DNA of 64,000 nt, taken from NCBI RefSeq assembly GCF_014645235.1, contig NZ_BMLM01000001.1:744001-808000 (forward strand). Direction: 5' to 3'. Each line of letters begins with the position of its first letter. The stretch's first letter is position 1. The translations under genes and the position numbers were made by a program. The notes beneath the pieces are model-generated. The model did not search any database. It was not told the DNA's origin and saw only the letters and a program-made list of their open reading frames with translations. Positions 33,069-46,078 of this stretch are shown piece after piece. This DNA comes from Agrococcus terreus (GTDB lineage Bacteria; Actinomycetota; Actinomycetes; Actinomycetales; Microbacteriaceae).

Positions 33069-34859
33069 ATGACCCAGGAAGCCATGGCGACGCACGCGAG
33101 CGGCGACGCCCACTACGGATCCTGGGCCGCCGACCACCTGTCGCCGACCTACCCGGAGCGCGCCGCGTGGGGCACTGCGCAGCCGTTGCGCGCCTGGCAG
33201 CAGGAGGCGCTCGAGCAGTACTTCCGCACCGAGCCGCGGGACTTCCTCGCGGCCGCGACGCCCGGCGCCGGCAAGACGACCTTCGCGCTCCGCCTCGCCT
33301 CCGAGCTGCTCCGCCGCGGCGCGGTCTCGCGCATCACGGTCGTCGCGCCGACCGAGCACCTCAAGCAGCAGTGGGCCGACGCCGCGCACCGCGCGGGCAT
33401 CCGCCTCGACCCCGACTTCGCGAACGCGCACGGCGACTACTCGCGGCAGTTCCACGGCGTCGCGGTCACGTACGCCCAGGTCGCGGCGCGCCCCGCCGTG
33501 CATGCGCGCATCACGACCTCAGCCCCGAGCCTCGTCATCCTCGACGAGGTGCACCACGCGGGCGACGCGCTCTCGTGGGGCGACGCGGTGCTCGAGGCCT
33601 TCGGCCCGGCCACGCGCCGGCTCTCGCTCACCGGCACGCCCTTCCGCAGCGACACCGCGCCCATCCCGTTCGTCGAGTACGTGCGCAACGAGCAGGGCGT
33701 GCGCATCTCGAGCACCGACTACGCCTACGGCTACGACGCGGCGCTCCGCGACGGCGTCGTCCGGCCGGTGCTGTTCATGGCCTACGCGGGCACGATGCAG
33801 TGGCGCACCTCGATGGGCGACGAGATGAAGGCGACGCTCGGCCAGGAGGACACGAAGGACATCACCTCGGCCGCCTGGCGCACCGCCCTCGACCCGGGCG
33901 GCGCCTGGATCCAGCAGGTGCTGCAGAGCGCCGACGTGCGGCTGACGCACGTGCGGCAGGCGGTGCCGGATGCGGGCGGCCTCGTGATCGCGACCGACCA
34001 GGCGCAGGCGCGGCAGTACGCGCAGATCCTCCGCTCGGTCTCGGGCGAGGAGCCGACGATCGTGCTCTCGGACGACACCGGCGCCTCCGACCGCATCGAC
34101 GCCTTCTCGAAGGGCGACTCCCGCTGGATGGTGGCGGTGCGGATGGTGTCGGAGGGCGTCGACGTGCCGCGGCTGTCGGTGGGCGTCTACGCCACGAGCT
34201 CGTCGACGCCGCTGTTCTTCGCGCAGGTGATCGGCCGCTTCGTGCGGTCGCGGCGCCGCGGCGAGGTCGCCACCGTGTTCCTGCCGTCGGTGCCGCCGCT
34301 CATGGGCCTCGCGGCCGAGCTCGAGCGGCAGCGCGACCACGCGCTCGACCGCGAGCACGACGACGACCAGCTGCTCGACGACGACCTCATGGACGCGGCG
34401 GCGAAGGGCGACAAGGACGACCCGGAGGCGGCCCCGTTCACGTGGGAGCCGCTCGAGTCGAGCGCGACCTTCGACCGCGTGCTCTTCGGGGATGCGGAGT
34501 TCGGCCAGCTGGTCGAGCCGGCGACCGAGGAGGAGATGGACTTCATCGGCATCCCGGGCCTCCTCGACCCGGAGGAGGTCTCCGACCTCCTGAAGCGCCG
34601 CCACGCGCGGCAGGCGGCGCGCATCCGCGACCGGCCGCCGAACCAGGAGGCGCCCGAGCCGCTGTACCGCTCGATGCGCGAGGAGCGGCAGCTGCTCAAC
34701 TCGCTCGTGGCGATCGTCGCGAAGCGGCGCGGCGAGGCGCACGCGCTCGTGCACGCGGAGGCGCGACGCGTGTGCGGCGGGCCGCCCGTGGCGCAGGCGT
34801 CGATGCAGCAGATGCGCGACCGCATCCACTACCTGCGGCGCGTCGTCGACCGCCGGTAG
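33069..34859 (+). CDS. DEAD/DEAH-box superfamily 2 helicase
   Basis: A 596-residue SF2 helicase of a conserved actinobacterial group (SSL2/RadD-like). Q-like LRAWQQEALEQYF (about residue 42) is followed by Walker A AATPGAGKTTFALR (about 60), VVAPTEHLKQQW, DEVHH box VILDEVHHAGDAL (about 155), SLTGTPFRSD, and in the second RecA domain MVSEGVDVPRLSVGVYAT and QVIGRFVRSRRRGE (arginine fingers). The C-terminal 200 residues are family-specific and charged. Nucleic-acid substrate is unknown. Start codon ATG 33069 is supported by a -10 box 8 nt upstream. It is convergent with a lipoprotein gene, 3 bp apart. Confidence 0.9.
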   Translation: MTQEAMATHASGDAHYGSWAADHLSPTYPERAAWGTAQPLRAWQQEALEQYFRTEPRDFLAAATPGAGKTTFALRLASELLRRGAVSRITVVAPTEHLKQQWADAAHRAGIRLDPDFANAHGDYSRQFHGVAVTYAQVAARPAVHARITTSAPSLVILDEVHHAGDALSWGDAVLEAFGPATRRLSLTGTPFRSDTAPIPFVEYVRNEQGVRISSTDYAYGYDAALRDGVVRPVLFMAYAGTMQWRTSMGDEMKATLGQEDTKDITSAAWRTALDPGGAWIQQVLQSADVRLTHVRQAVPDAGGLVIATDQAQARQYAQILRSVSGEEPTIVLSDDTGASDRIDAFSKGDSRWMVAVRMVSEGVDVPRLSVGVYATSSSTPLFFAQVIGRFVRSRRRGEVATVFLPSVPPLMGLAAELERQRDHALDREHDDDQLLDDDLMDAAAKGDKDDPEAAPFTWEPLESSATFDRVLFGDAEFGQLVEPATEEEMDFIGIPGLLDPEEVSDLLKRRHARQAARIRDRPPNQEAPEPLYRSMREERQLLNSLVAIVAKRRGEAHALVHAEARRVCGGPPVAQASMQQMRDRIHYLRRVVDRR

Positions 34860-34862
34860 GGG

Positions 34863-35510
34863 TCAGCCGCCGACCACGACCCAGTCGGTCGGTGCGAGGT
34901 CGAGCCCGGTGATGCCGCGGTGCCAGTCGACGTCGTTCTCGCCGAGCGCCGGCCAGTCGAGCGGGTACGCCAGCACCGCGGTCTCGGGATCCGCGGGGTC
35001 GCCGATGCTGAGCAGGAGCGGCTCGTCACCCGTCTGCACGGCGCCGGCCGACACGGCCCACGCCCGCAGTGCGCCCTCGACGTCGTCGCCGCGCACGTAG
35101 GCCTGCGATGTCAGGGCCATCTCCTGGGCGCCGTCGGGCTGGGTCAGGAACGTCAGCGAGCAGAGCACACCGAGACCGTCGAGCGCCGCGGCGGGAGCGA
35201 ACCCGGCCTCCGCCTCGCCGGCCTCGAGCCAGTCCTCGCCTCCGGGCGTCTCGGGAGGCACCATCGCCGCGGCGAGCACGACCCCGTCGCCGCAGGGCGG
35301 CGCGTCGGCGAGCGGCATGGGCAGGGCGGGCGAGAGGCTCGGCGCCGGGCTCGCCGAGGGCGTGGCCGACGTGCTCGTCCCGGCGGGCGCGGCGCTCGGC
35401 GCCTGCGAGCCGTCCGTCACGACGGGCTCCGGCGGCACGCTCGCGGTCGGCCCGCAGCCGGTCAGCGCGAGGATCGCGAGGGGCAGGGCGAGCAGGGCGC
35501 GAGCGCGCAT
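34863..35510 (-). CDS. lipoprotein of unknown function
   Basis: A 215-residue lipoprotein with signal peptide MRARALLALPLAILALTGC (lipobox LTGC), a Ser/Pro/Ala/Thr linker of about 50 residues and a globular domain with a likely disulfide (ADAPPCGDGVVLAA and GVLCSLTFLT). The ATG at 35510 has GGAG upstream and gives a normal signal peptide; the frame extends upstream without one. It is in tandem with the next lipoprotein gene and both lie near the CHRD/sortase pair. No family recognised. Confidence 0.75.
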   Translation of the reverse strand: MRARALLALPLAILALTGCGPTASVPPEPVVTDGSQAPSAAPAGTSTSATPSASPAPSLSPALPMPLADAPPCGDGVVLAAAMVPPETPGGEDWLEAGEAEAGFAPAAALDGLGVLCSLTFLTQPDGAQEMALTSQAYVRGDDVEGALRAWAVSAGAVQTGDEPLLLSIGDPADPETAVLAYPLDWPALGENDVDWHRGITGLDLAPTDWVVVGG

Positions 35511-35624
35511 GGCGACTCCGATCCGGGGACTCCGTCGTCTGCTCGCAGTCCAGGTCACGCCGCTGGGAGCGTGCCGAGGATCCGATCACGGCTCGGTCAC
35601 GATCGCGCGGATGGCGCCGCCGGG

Positions 35625-36245
35625 TCAGTCGTGAGCGACCCAGCAGGTGAGCACCGCGGAGGCGACGGCGTAGGCGACGCCGTCGAGGGTGCGGTCGCCG
35701 CCGACGTCGGCCGGCAGCGCCGTCGCGTCGACGAGCAGCGTCTTGCCGTCGCGGAGGAACGCGACGACGCCCTCGTGCGTCGAGAAGGACGGGAGGCCGA
35801 GCCCCTGCAGGCCCTCGATCGTGTCCGCGCCGAGCTCGGACTGCAGCGCGTCGAAGTGCGCCTGGCCCTCGGCGGGGTCGGTCGCATCGTGCACCTCGAG
35901 CACGAGCGGCGCGCCGTCGACGTCGAACGTGCACGTGAACTCGGGCGCGGTCCAGGCGGTCGACGGCTCCGGCATGTCGGGGGCACCGACGATGAGCTTG
36001 ACGGCGGTGTCGACCTGCCCGCCGCACACCATCTCGGCCGCGGCGCTCGGGCCGCTGCCGTCGCCCTCCTGCGCGTGGTGGTCGCCGTGCTCGGCGCCCT
36101 CCATCGTGGAGCCGTCGGGCATCGTGTGGCTCGCGTCCGGCGTCGCGATCGGCGTCACGCCGGGGTCGGCAGCCGTCGTCGTGCAGCCCGCGACGACGAG
36201 CGCGCCGATCGCGATCGCGGCGATGCGGATGCTGCTGCGTGGCAT
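35625..36245 (-). CDS. lipoprotein of unknown function with His/Asp-rich linker
   Basis: A 206-residue lipoprotein: signal peptide with lipobox VVAGC, then a linker containing MEGAEHGDHHAQEGDG, then a domain with two cysteines near its ends (MVCGGQVDTAV, FTCTFDVDGA) and a third at VLTCWVAHD. The domain sequence (PLVLEVHDATDPAEGQAHFD) resembles small extracellular proteins that bind sugars or metals, without a firm match. ATG at 36245. Divergent from the CHRD-domain gene with a 211-bp shared upstream region. Confidence 0.72.
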   Translation of the reverse strand: MPRSSIRIAAIAIGALVVAGCTTTAADPGVTPIATPDASHTMPDGSTMEGAEHGDHHAQEGDGSGPSAAAEMVCGGQVDTAVKLIVGAPDMPEPSTAWTAPEFTCTFDVDGAPLVLEVHDATDPAEGQAHFDALQSELGADTIEGLQGLGLPSFSTHEGVVAFLRDGKTLLVDATALPADVGGDRTLDGVAYAVASAVLTCWVAHD

Positions 36246-36456
36246 GGGATACGTCCGTCCTCCGGGGCGCACGGGACCCGGGCGGCCTCCGTGCCTGCAC
36301 CGATGCTTCGGAACGGTCGCCCGCGCGGATTGTGCCGCGACCCTGCGACACGCCGGGAGCGGATCCGTCCAATCCGGACGCCATCACCGCGCCGAAGCAA
36401 CCATCACGAGGGCGCAAGACCCCTTGCTCCCGTGAACCTCCGGAAGAGGCCCACTC

Positions 36457-37227
36457 ATGAAGAACAAGGCAGTTCTGCTCGCCGCCCCCGCGATGGGGCT
36501 CGGGCTGGTGCTCGCCGGCGCAGCGCCGGCGATGGCTCACGACGCTTCGGGCTCGTACATGACGACGCTCGACGAGATCAACAACAGCGGCGCCTCGGGC
36601 GAGGCGTGGATCGAGCTCGACGGCTCGACCGCGACGGTGACGATCAACGCGAGCGGCCTGGCCGCCGAGTTCGACGGCGCCCCCTACCCGCACGTGCAGC
36701 ACATCCACATCGGCGCGCAGGGCCTGTGCCCGAGCGACGAGGCGGACGAGAACGGCGACGGCATCATCTCGACCACCGAGGGCGGCCCGTCGTACGGCGA
36801 CATCGGCACCACGCTCTCCGTCGGCGACGCCGACAAGAGCCCGGAGGCGGGCCTCGACCTGACCGTGGCGCCCGCGGGCGACACGATCTCCTACGAGGAG
36901 ACCTTCGAGATGGACCACGCCACGATCGACGCGATCGCCGACGGCACGGCCGTCGTGGTCGTGCACGGCCTCGACCCGGCCACCCAGCCTGAGGCCGGCA
37001 CGAGCCCGAGCGACCTCATGCCCGAGCTCCCGCTCGCGGCGACCTCGCCCGCCCTGTGCGGTGCCGTGATGGCCGCTCCGGCCGGCGGTGTCGACACGGG
37101 CGTCGGCGGCGGCGCCGAGGACGGCTCGGCTGCTGCGCTCGGCATCACGGCCATCGGCGGCCTGCTCGCCACGGCCACGGTCGCCGGCGTGTACATGCTG
37201 CGTCGCCGCGCCACCATCGAGGGCTGA
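36457..37227 (+). CDS. secreted CHRD-domain protein with C-terminal membrane anchor
   Basis: A 256-residue exported protein: signal peptide ending AGAAPAMAHDA, a CHRD domain (about 35-205) with the family-type PYPHVQHIHIGAQG and CP/ALCG cysteine pair, a Gly-rich linker and a C-terminal hydrophobic helix (LGITAIGGLLATATVAGVYM) followed by RRRATIEG. That tail looks like a cell-wall sorting signal but has no LPXTG; PAGGVDTGVGG stands in its place. CHRD domains in bacteria are of uncertain role. SD-like GGAAGAGG precedes ATG 36457. Only 14 nt separate it from the class F sortase, which may anchor or process it. Confidence 0.82.
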   Translation: MKNKAVLLAAPAMGLGLVLAGAAPAMAHDASGSYMTTLDEINNSGASGEAWIELDGSTATVTINASGLAAEFDGAPYPHVQHIHIGAQGLCPSDEADENGDGIISTTEGGPSYGDIGTTLSVGDADKSPEAGLDLTVAPAGDTISYEETFEMDHATIDAIADGTAVVVVHGLDPATQPEAGTSPSDLMPELPLAATSPALCGAVMAAPAGGVDTGVGGGAEDGSAAALGITAIGGLLATATVAGVYMLRRRATIEG

Positions 37228-37241
37228 GACCAGCTCGACCG

Positions 37242-37907
37242 ATGATGCAGCGCATCCAGGGCCGTCGTCACCGCTCCGCGGTGGCGGCGGCCCTCGTGCT
37301 CGCCGCCGGCGTGGGCCTCTCGGCCTGCGCCGGCGGCTCCGGCACGCCCGCCTCGTCCGGCGAGGCGCAGCCGCCCGCCGCGACGTCCCCGGCGCCGACG
37401 CCCTCGGCCGCCGAGAGCGCCGAGCCGACCGCCGCGGCGCCCGAACCGCTCGCCGCCTCCCGCCCCGTCCGGGTCACCATCGGCGACGTCGGCCTCGACA
37501 CCCCGCTCATCGAGACGGGGATGCGGGGCGACGGCACGCTCGAGGTGCCGCCCGGCGAGGAGGGCTCGCCGGCCAGCTGGTACGACGGCTCGCCGACCCC
37601 CGGCGAGCGCGGCGCCTCGATCCTGCTCGGCCACGTCGATTCGCTCTCGGACGCGAGCGGCGCCTTCTTCGAGCTCCACGACGCGCAGGTCGGGCAGCGC
37701 GTGCAGGTCGAGCGCGAGGACGGCTCGACCGCGACCTTCGAGATCTACCGCCTCGACACCTTCGCGAAGGACGACTTCCCGACCCGCGAGGTCTACTACC
37801 CGGTGCGCGACGCCGAGCTGCGGCTCATCACCTGCGACGACCTCGGGCAGGGCAACGGCTCGTTCCCGAACAATTTCATCGCCTTCGCGCGCCTCGTCGA
37901 CGCCTGA
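37242..37907 (+). CDS. class F sortase
   Basis: A 221-residue transpeptidase-type protein. A basic N-terminus and hydrophobic segment end in LSAC, a possible lipobox, so the enzyme may be lipid-anchored. A Pro/Ser/Ala linker (about 35-75) leads to the sortase barrel with the catalytic His in LLGHVDSLSDASGAFF (about residue 130), the catalytic Cys in LRLITCDD (about 202) and a late FNAF-like segment; the usual Arg is not clearly identifiable in FPNNFIAFAR. Downstream of the CHRD gene in the same direction, as in many Actinomycetota. Starts at the first of two ATG codons. Confidence 0.83.
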   Translation: MMQRIQGRRHRSAVAAALVLAAGVGLSACAGGSGTPASSGEAQPPAATSPAPTPSAAESAEPTAAAPEPLAASRPVRVTIGDVGLDTPLIETGMRGDGTLEVPPGEEGSPASWYDGSPTPGERGASILLGHVDSLSDASGAFFELHDAQVGQRVQVEREDGSTATFEIYRLDTFAKDDFPTREVYYPVRDAELRLITCDDLGQGNGSFPNNFIAFARLVDA

Positions 37908-37910
37908 CCC

Positions 37911-37945
37911 CGGCCGGTCCGCGGCTCCCGGGCGCGGACCGGCCG
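37911..37945 (+). terminator. hairpin terminator after the sortase gene
   Basis: Perfect 13-bp stem CGGCCGGTCCGCG with its complement around a 9-nt loop, 4 nt behind the stop codon. Confidence 0.7.
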
Positions 37946-37960
37946 CGGAGCCGCGCTCGA

Positions 37961-37966
37961 TAGGGT
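37961..37966 (+). promoter_or_regulatory. leaderless promoter -10 box of prpD
   Basis: TAGGGT ends 7 nt before the prpD ATG at 37974. Confidence 0.5.
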
Positions 37967-37973
37967 CGGGACC

Positions 37974-39479
37974 ATGCAGAACCACGAGGTCCGAGCACAC
38001 CGGAGTGCCGAATCCCTGCCCCGCGAGGAGCAGCTCGCCTGGAAGATCGCGCAGGTCGCCGTCGACCCGGTCGAGGTCGACGCCGACGTCGTCGAGATGA
38101 TCGGCAACCGCATCATCGACAACGCGGCCGTCGCGATCGCGAGCCTCAACCGGCCGCCGGTCGTCTCGGCGCGCGAGCAGGCGCAGCGGCATCCCTACGA
38201 GCCGGGCGCAGCGGTCTTCGGCATCGACGACCGGGTGAGCCCCGAGTGGGCCGCCTGGGCGAACGGGGTGGCCGTGCGCGAGCTCGACTTCCACGACACC
38301 TTCCTCGCCGCCGACTACTCGCACCCGGGCGACAACATCCCGCCCATCCTCGCGGTCGCCCAGCACGTCGGCCGCGACGGCCGCGCGCTCGTGCGCGGCC
38401 TCGCCACCGGCTACGAGGTGCAGGTCGACCTCGTGCGCGCCATCAGCCTCCACAAGCACAAGATCGACCACGTCGCCCACCTCGGCCCGTCGGCCGCGGC
38501 GGGCATCGGCACGCTGCTCGACCTCGACGCCGAGACGATCTTCCAGGCCGTCGGCCAGGCGCTGCACACGACCACCGCCACGCGCCAGTCCCGCAAGGGC
38601 GAGATCTCCACCTGGAAGGCGCACGCGCCCGCCTTCGCCGGGAAGATGGCGGTGGAGGCCGTCGACCGCGCCATGCGCGGCCAGACGAGCCCCGTGCCCA
38701 TCTACGAGGGCGAGGACGGGTTCATCGCCTGGCTGCTCGACGGCTTCGAGGGCCGCTACACCGTGCCGCTGCCCGGCCCGGGCGAGGCGAAGCGCGGCAT
38801 CCTCGACACGTACACGAAGGAGCACTCGGCCGAGTACCAGGCGCAGGCCTGGATCGACCTCGCCCGCAAGCTCTCGGCCGAGCGGCCCGAGCTGCGCGAC
38901 CCCGAGAACGTCGCCTCGATCGTGCTGCACACGAGCCACCACACGCACTACGTGATCGGCTCGGGCGCCAACGACCCGCAGAAGTACGACCCGACCGCCT
39001 CGCGCGAGACGCTCGACCACTCGATCCCGTACATCGTCGCGGTCGCGCTGCAGGACGGCGGCTGGCACCACGTCGACTCCTACGCGCCCGAGCGAGCGGG
39101 CCGGCCCGACACCGTCGAGCTCTGGAACCGCATCACGACCGTCGAGGACCCGGTGTGGACCGAGCGGTACCACGACCCCGACCCCGACCGGAAGGCGTTC
39201 GGCGGCCGCATCGTCGTCACGCTCGCGAGCGGCGAGACGATCGAGGACGAGATCGCCGTCGCCGACGCGCACCCCGCCGGCGCGCGCCCCTTCGGCCGCG
39301 AGCAGTACGTGCAGAAGCTGCGCACGCTCGCGCAGGGCATCGTCGACGACGCCGAGATCGACCGCTTCCTCGGCCTCGTCGAGCGCCTGCCGGAGCTGAC
39401 GGCCGACGAGGTGCGCGAGCTCACGGTGCGCGCGCCCGAGGGCACGGTCGACCAGGGCACGACGCGGGGGCTCTTCTGA
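37974..39479 (+). CDS. prpD: 2-methylcitrate dehydratase (MmgE/PrpD family)
   Basis: Dehydrates 2-methylcitrate to 2-methyl-cis-aconitate in the methylcitrate cycle that clears propionyl-CoA. The 501-residue length is normal. Family features: [20 protein letters not shown] near the N-terminus, [20 protein letters not shown] (about residue 104), [20 protein letters not shown] (about 160), [18 protein letters not shown] and a C-terminal [14 protein letters not shown] region. ATG at 37974 is 7 nt from a TAGGGT -10 box. prpB follows after 49 nt. Confidence 0.92.
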   Translation: MQNHEVRAHRSAESLPREEQLAWKIAQVAVDPVEVDADVVEMIGNRIIDNAAVAIASLNRPPVVSAREQAQRHPYEPGAAVFGIDDRVSPEWAAWANGVAVRELDFHDTFLAADYSHPGDNIPPILAVAQHVGRDGRALVRGLATGYEVQVDLVRAISLHKHKIDHVAHLGPSAAAGIGTLLDLDAETIFQAVGQALHTTTATRQSRKGEISTWKAHAPAFAGKMAVEAVDRAMRGQTSPVPIYEGEDGFIAWLLDGFEGRYTVPLPGPGEAKRGILDTYTKEHSAEYQAQAWIDLARKLSAERPELRDPENVASIVLHTSHHTHYVIGSGANDPQKYDPTASRETLDHSIPYIVAVALQDGGWHHVDSYAPERAGRPDTVELWNRITTVEDPVWTERYHDPDPDRKAFGGRIVVTLASGETIEDEIAVADAHPAGARPFGREQYVQKLRTLAQGIVDDAEIDRFLGLVERLPELTADEVRELTVRAPEGTVDQGTTRGLF

Positions 39480-39528
39480 TGGCGGGGGCTCTTGTGATGG
39501 CCGCGCCCGCGAGCGCTGGGGCGCGCTG

Positions 39529-40434
39529 ATGCTCTCCACGACCCGCACGCCGGCCGAGAAGCGGCAGGCGTTCCGCGAGGGGCTCGCCTCCGGCACGCTC
39601 CAGCGCTTCCCGGGCGCGTTCACGCCGCTGTCGGCGCCGCTCATCCAGGAGCTGGGCTTCGAGGGCGCCTACATCTCGGGCGCCGTCATGGCGGCCGAGC
39701 TGGGCCTGCCCGACATCGGCCTGACGACCCTCACCGAGGTCGCGCAGCGCGGCCGCGAGATCTCGCGGATGACCGACCTGCCGACCCTCATCGACGCCGA
39801 CACCGGCTTCGGCGAGGCGATGAACGTCGCCCGCACGGTGCAGGAGCTCGAGGACGCCGGCGTCTCCGGCCTCCACCTCGAGGACCAGGTCAATCCCAAG
39901 CGCTGCGGCCACCTCGACGGCAAGGAGGTCGTCGGCCTCGACACGGCGGTGCAGCGCATCGCCGCCGCCGTGGCCGCGCGCCGCGACCCGGGCCTCGTCA
40001 TCATGGCGCGCACCGACATCCGCGGCGTCGAGGGACTGGCTGCCGCGGCCGACCGCGCGAAGGCGCTCGAGGCCGCCGGCGCGGACGCGATCTTCCCGGA
40101 GGCGATGGCCTCGCTCGAGGAGTTCGCGGCGATCCGGGCGGCGGTCGACGTGCCGATCCTCGCCAACATGACGGAGTTCGGCAAGAGCGCGCTGTTCACG
40201 CACCAGCAGCTGCGCGACGTCGGCGTGGACCTCGTCATCCACCCGGTGTCGCTGCTGCGCATCGCGATGGGCGCGATCGAGCGGGAGCTCCTCGAGCTGC
40301 GCGAGACCGGCACGCTCGACGGCGCGGTGCCGCGCATGCAGACGCGCGCCCGGCTCTACGAGCTCAACGACTACGCCGCCTACGGCGCCTTCGACGAGCG
40401 CGTCTTCGACTTCGAGGTGCCCGGCGCGCCCTGA
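39529..40434 (+). CDS. prpB: 2-methylisocitrate lyase
   Basis: Cleaves 2-methylisocitrate to pyruvate and succinate. The 301-residue protein is a phosphoenolpyruvate-mutase/isocitrate-lyase barrel with DADTGFGEAMNVARTV (metal ligands), LHLEDQVNPKRCGHLDGKEV (catalytic KRCGH, about residues 117-136), IMARTDIRGVEGL and NMTEFGKSALFT. The 'PKRCGH' version is diagnostic for PrpB against true isocitrate lyase. Coupled by position to prpD; the third enzyme of the pathway, prpC, is 3.6 kb away across unrelated genes. A cruciform-like repeat follows 31 nt behind the stop. Confidence 0.93.
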   Translation: MLSTTRTPAEKRQAFREGLASGTLQRFPGAFTPLSAPLIQELGFEGAYISGAVMAAELGLPDIGLTTLTEVAQRGREISRMTDLPTLIDADTGFGEAMNVARTVQELEDAGVSGLHLEDQVNPKRCGHLDGKEVVGLDTAVQRIAAAVAARRDPGLVIMARTDIRGVEGLAAAADRAKALEAAGADAIFPEAMASLEEFAAIRAAVDVPILANMTEFGKSALFTHQQLRDVGVDLVIHPVSLLRIAMGAIERELLELRETGTLDGAVPRMQTRARLYELNDYAAYGAFDERVFDFEVPGAP

Positions 40435-40465
40435 CCGCCCCGCCCCGTCCGCCCCCGCCACCTGG

Positions 40466-40530
40466 TCTCAACCGGCTCAGTGGTAGCGCGAGGGGATCAT
40501 CCCTTCGGCCTACCAACAGCCCGGTTGAGA
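40466..40530. repeat. 65-nt cruciform-like inverted repeat after prpB
   Basis: Perfect 10-bp outer stem TCTCAACCGG (40466-40475) / CCGGTTGAGA (40521-40530), inner GGTAG/CTACC at 40482-40486 / 40510-40514 and an apical GGGAT-C-ATCCC at 40493-40503. No T-tract. It could terminate prpDB transcripts or be a mobile palindrome; the bulges between stem blocks are symmetrical, 6 nt each side. Confidence 0.75.
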
Positions 40531-40622
40531 ACGGGGGATGCGGGAGGCCGGGAAGCCCGCGGCGGCGCCGCGCGTTGGCCCTCGCGGCGGCCCCGCCGCC
40601 GACCACGTCACGAGAGGAACCC

Positions 40623-41711
40623 ATGAGCCTGCTCTTCAGCCCCGTCCGGATCGGCCAGCACGAGGCCCGCAACCGCGTCTGGCTCGCCCCGATGTGCCAG
40701 TACTCGTGCGAGGCGCAGGACGGCATGCCCACCGAGTGGCACCACGAGCACCTCGCCTCGTTCGCGCGCGGCGGCGTCGGCGTGGCGATGACGGAGGCCG
40801 CGGCGGTCAGCCCCGAGGGCCGCATCTCGCCGTGGGACGCCGGCATCTGGTCGGACGAGCAGGCCGAGGCGTGGGCGCCCATCGCGGCCCGCATCGCCGC
40901 GCACGGCGCGCTGCCCGCCATCCAGCTCGCGCACGCCGGCCGCAAGGGCTCGACGTACCGCGAGTGGTCGGGGCAGGGGAGCGTGCCGGTCGCCGAGGGC
41001 GGCTGGGAGGCGGTCGGTGCGACCGACGCGGCGTTCGGCCCGTACGCGCCGCCGCGCGCGCTCACCACCGAGGAGGTCGAGCAGGTCGTCGCCGACTTCG
41101 CGGCCGCCGCCAAGCGCGCCTGGGACGCCGGCTTCGTCGTGCTCGAGGTGCACGCCGCGCACGGCTACCTCATCCACCAGTTCCTCTCGCCGCTCGTCAA
41201 CGACCGCGACGACATCTGGGGCGAGCGCACGCTGCTGCTGCGCCGCACCGTCGAGGCCGTGCGCGCCGCCGCCCCGGAGGCCGGCATCGTCGTGCGCTTC
41301 TCGGCGCACGACTGGGTCGCGGGCGGCATCGACGAGACCATGACCGCCGAGCACGCCCGCGTCGCCCTCGCCGCCGGCGCCGACTGGCTCGACATCTCCT
41401 CCGGCGGGCTCGACCCGCGCCAGCAGATCCAGGTGGGCCCCGGCTACCAGGTGCCGCTCGCGGCGAGCGTGCGCGAGGCCACCGGCGCGCCGGTCGCCGC
41501 CGTCGGCATGCTCGACGACGCCGAGCTCGCCGAGGCGACCCTCGCCGAGGGGAGCGCCGACGCGATCATGATCGCCCGCGGCCTGCTGCGGAACCCCCAC
41601 TGGGCGCTGCTCGCCGAGGCCGAGCTCGACGGCGCGCCCGAGGGCTCCGCCTGGCCGGTGCAGTACACGCGCGCCCGGCCGCGCCCGGTCTCGGTGGCCG
41701 CCGGCCGCTGA
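40623..41711 (+). CDS. NADH:flavin oxidoreductase (Old Yellow Enzyme family, YqjM-like)
   Basis: A 362-residue FMN-dependent ene-reductase, cytoplasmic. N-terminal NRVWLAPMCQYSCEAQDGMP has the Cys of the YqjM class that modulates FMN potential; LAHAGRKGSTYREW, VLEVHAAHGYLIHQFLSP (substrate His pair) and DDIWG...LLLRRTVEAVRAA, and LDISSGG and GLLRNPHW are class motifs. Reduces alpha,beta-unsaturated carbonyls, often in oxidative stress. ATG at 40623 follows GAGAGGAACCC; the frame extends upstream without homology. Separated from prpB by the palindrome and 88 bp of gene-free sequence. Confidence 0.9.
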   Translation: MSLLFSPVRIGQHEARNRVWLAPMCQYSCEAQDGMPTEWHHEHLASFARGGVGVAMTEAAAVSPEGRISPWDAGIWSDEQAEAWAPIAARIAAHGALPAIQLAHAGRKGSTYREWSGQGSVPVAEGGWEAVGATDAAFGPYAPPRALTTEEVEQVVADFAAAAKRAWDAGFVVLEVHAAHGYLIHQFLSPLVNDRDDIWGERTLLLRRTVEAVRAAAPEAGIVVRFSAHDWVAGGIDETMTAEHARVALAAGADWLDISSGGLDPRQQIQVGPGYQVPLAASVREATGAPVAAVGMLDDAELAEATLAEGSADAIMIARGLLRNPHWALLAEAELDGAPEGSAWPVQYTRARPRPVSVAAGR

Positions 41712-41728
41712 GCCGGATCAGCACCTGA

Positions 41729-41765
41729 GCGAGGGGCCGACGCGCATCTGCGCCCGGCCCCTCGC
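41729..41765. terminator. bidirectional hairpin terminator
   Basis: Stem GCGAGGGGCC / GGCCCCTCGC (41729-41738 / 41756-41765) with an inner GCGC/GCGC stem, between the convergent oxidoreductase and BCCT transporter genes. Confidence 0.72.
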
Positions 41766-41830
41766 CCACGTGCGGATGCGGACGGCTGCATGCGGACGGC
41801 TGCGCGCCGCCCGCCCCCGGCGCTGGCCCG

Positions 41831-46012
<4,182 letters not shown>

Positions 46013-46025
46013 CCTTCGCTCCGCT

Positions 46026-46055
46026 CGACGCCCCCGCCCCTCGGCGGGGGCGTCG
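46026..46055. terminator. bidirectional hairpin terminator
   Basis: Perfect 13-bp stem CGACGCCCCCGCC / GGCGGGGGCGTCG with a CCTC loop, between convergent genes. Confidence 0.82.
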
Positions 46056-46078
46056 TCGTGTCGGCGTCGCCAGCGGGC

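Noticed and set aside
40475-40490. tRNA D-arm-like sequence GGCTCAGTGGTAGCGC
   Set aside because: No T-arm (GTTCGAATCC-like), anticodon stem or acceptor pairing can be built around it; the bases belong to the 65-nt cruciform-like repeat.
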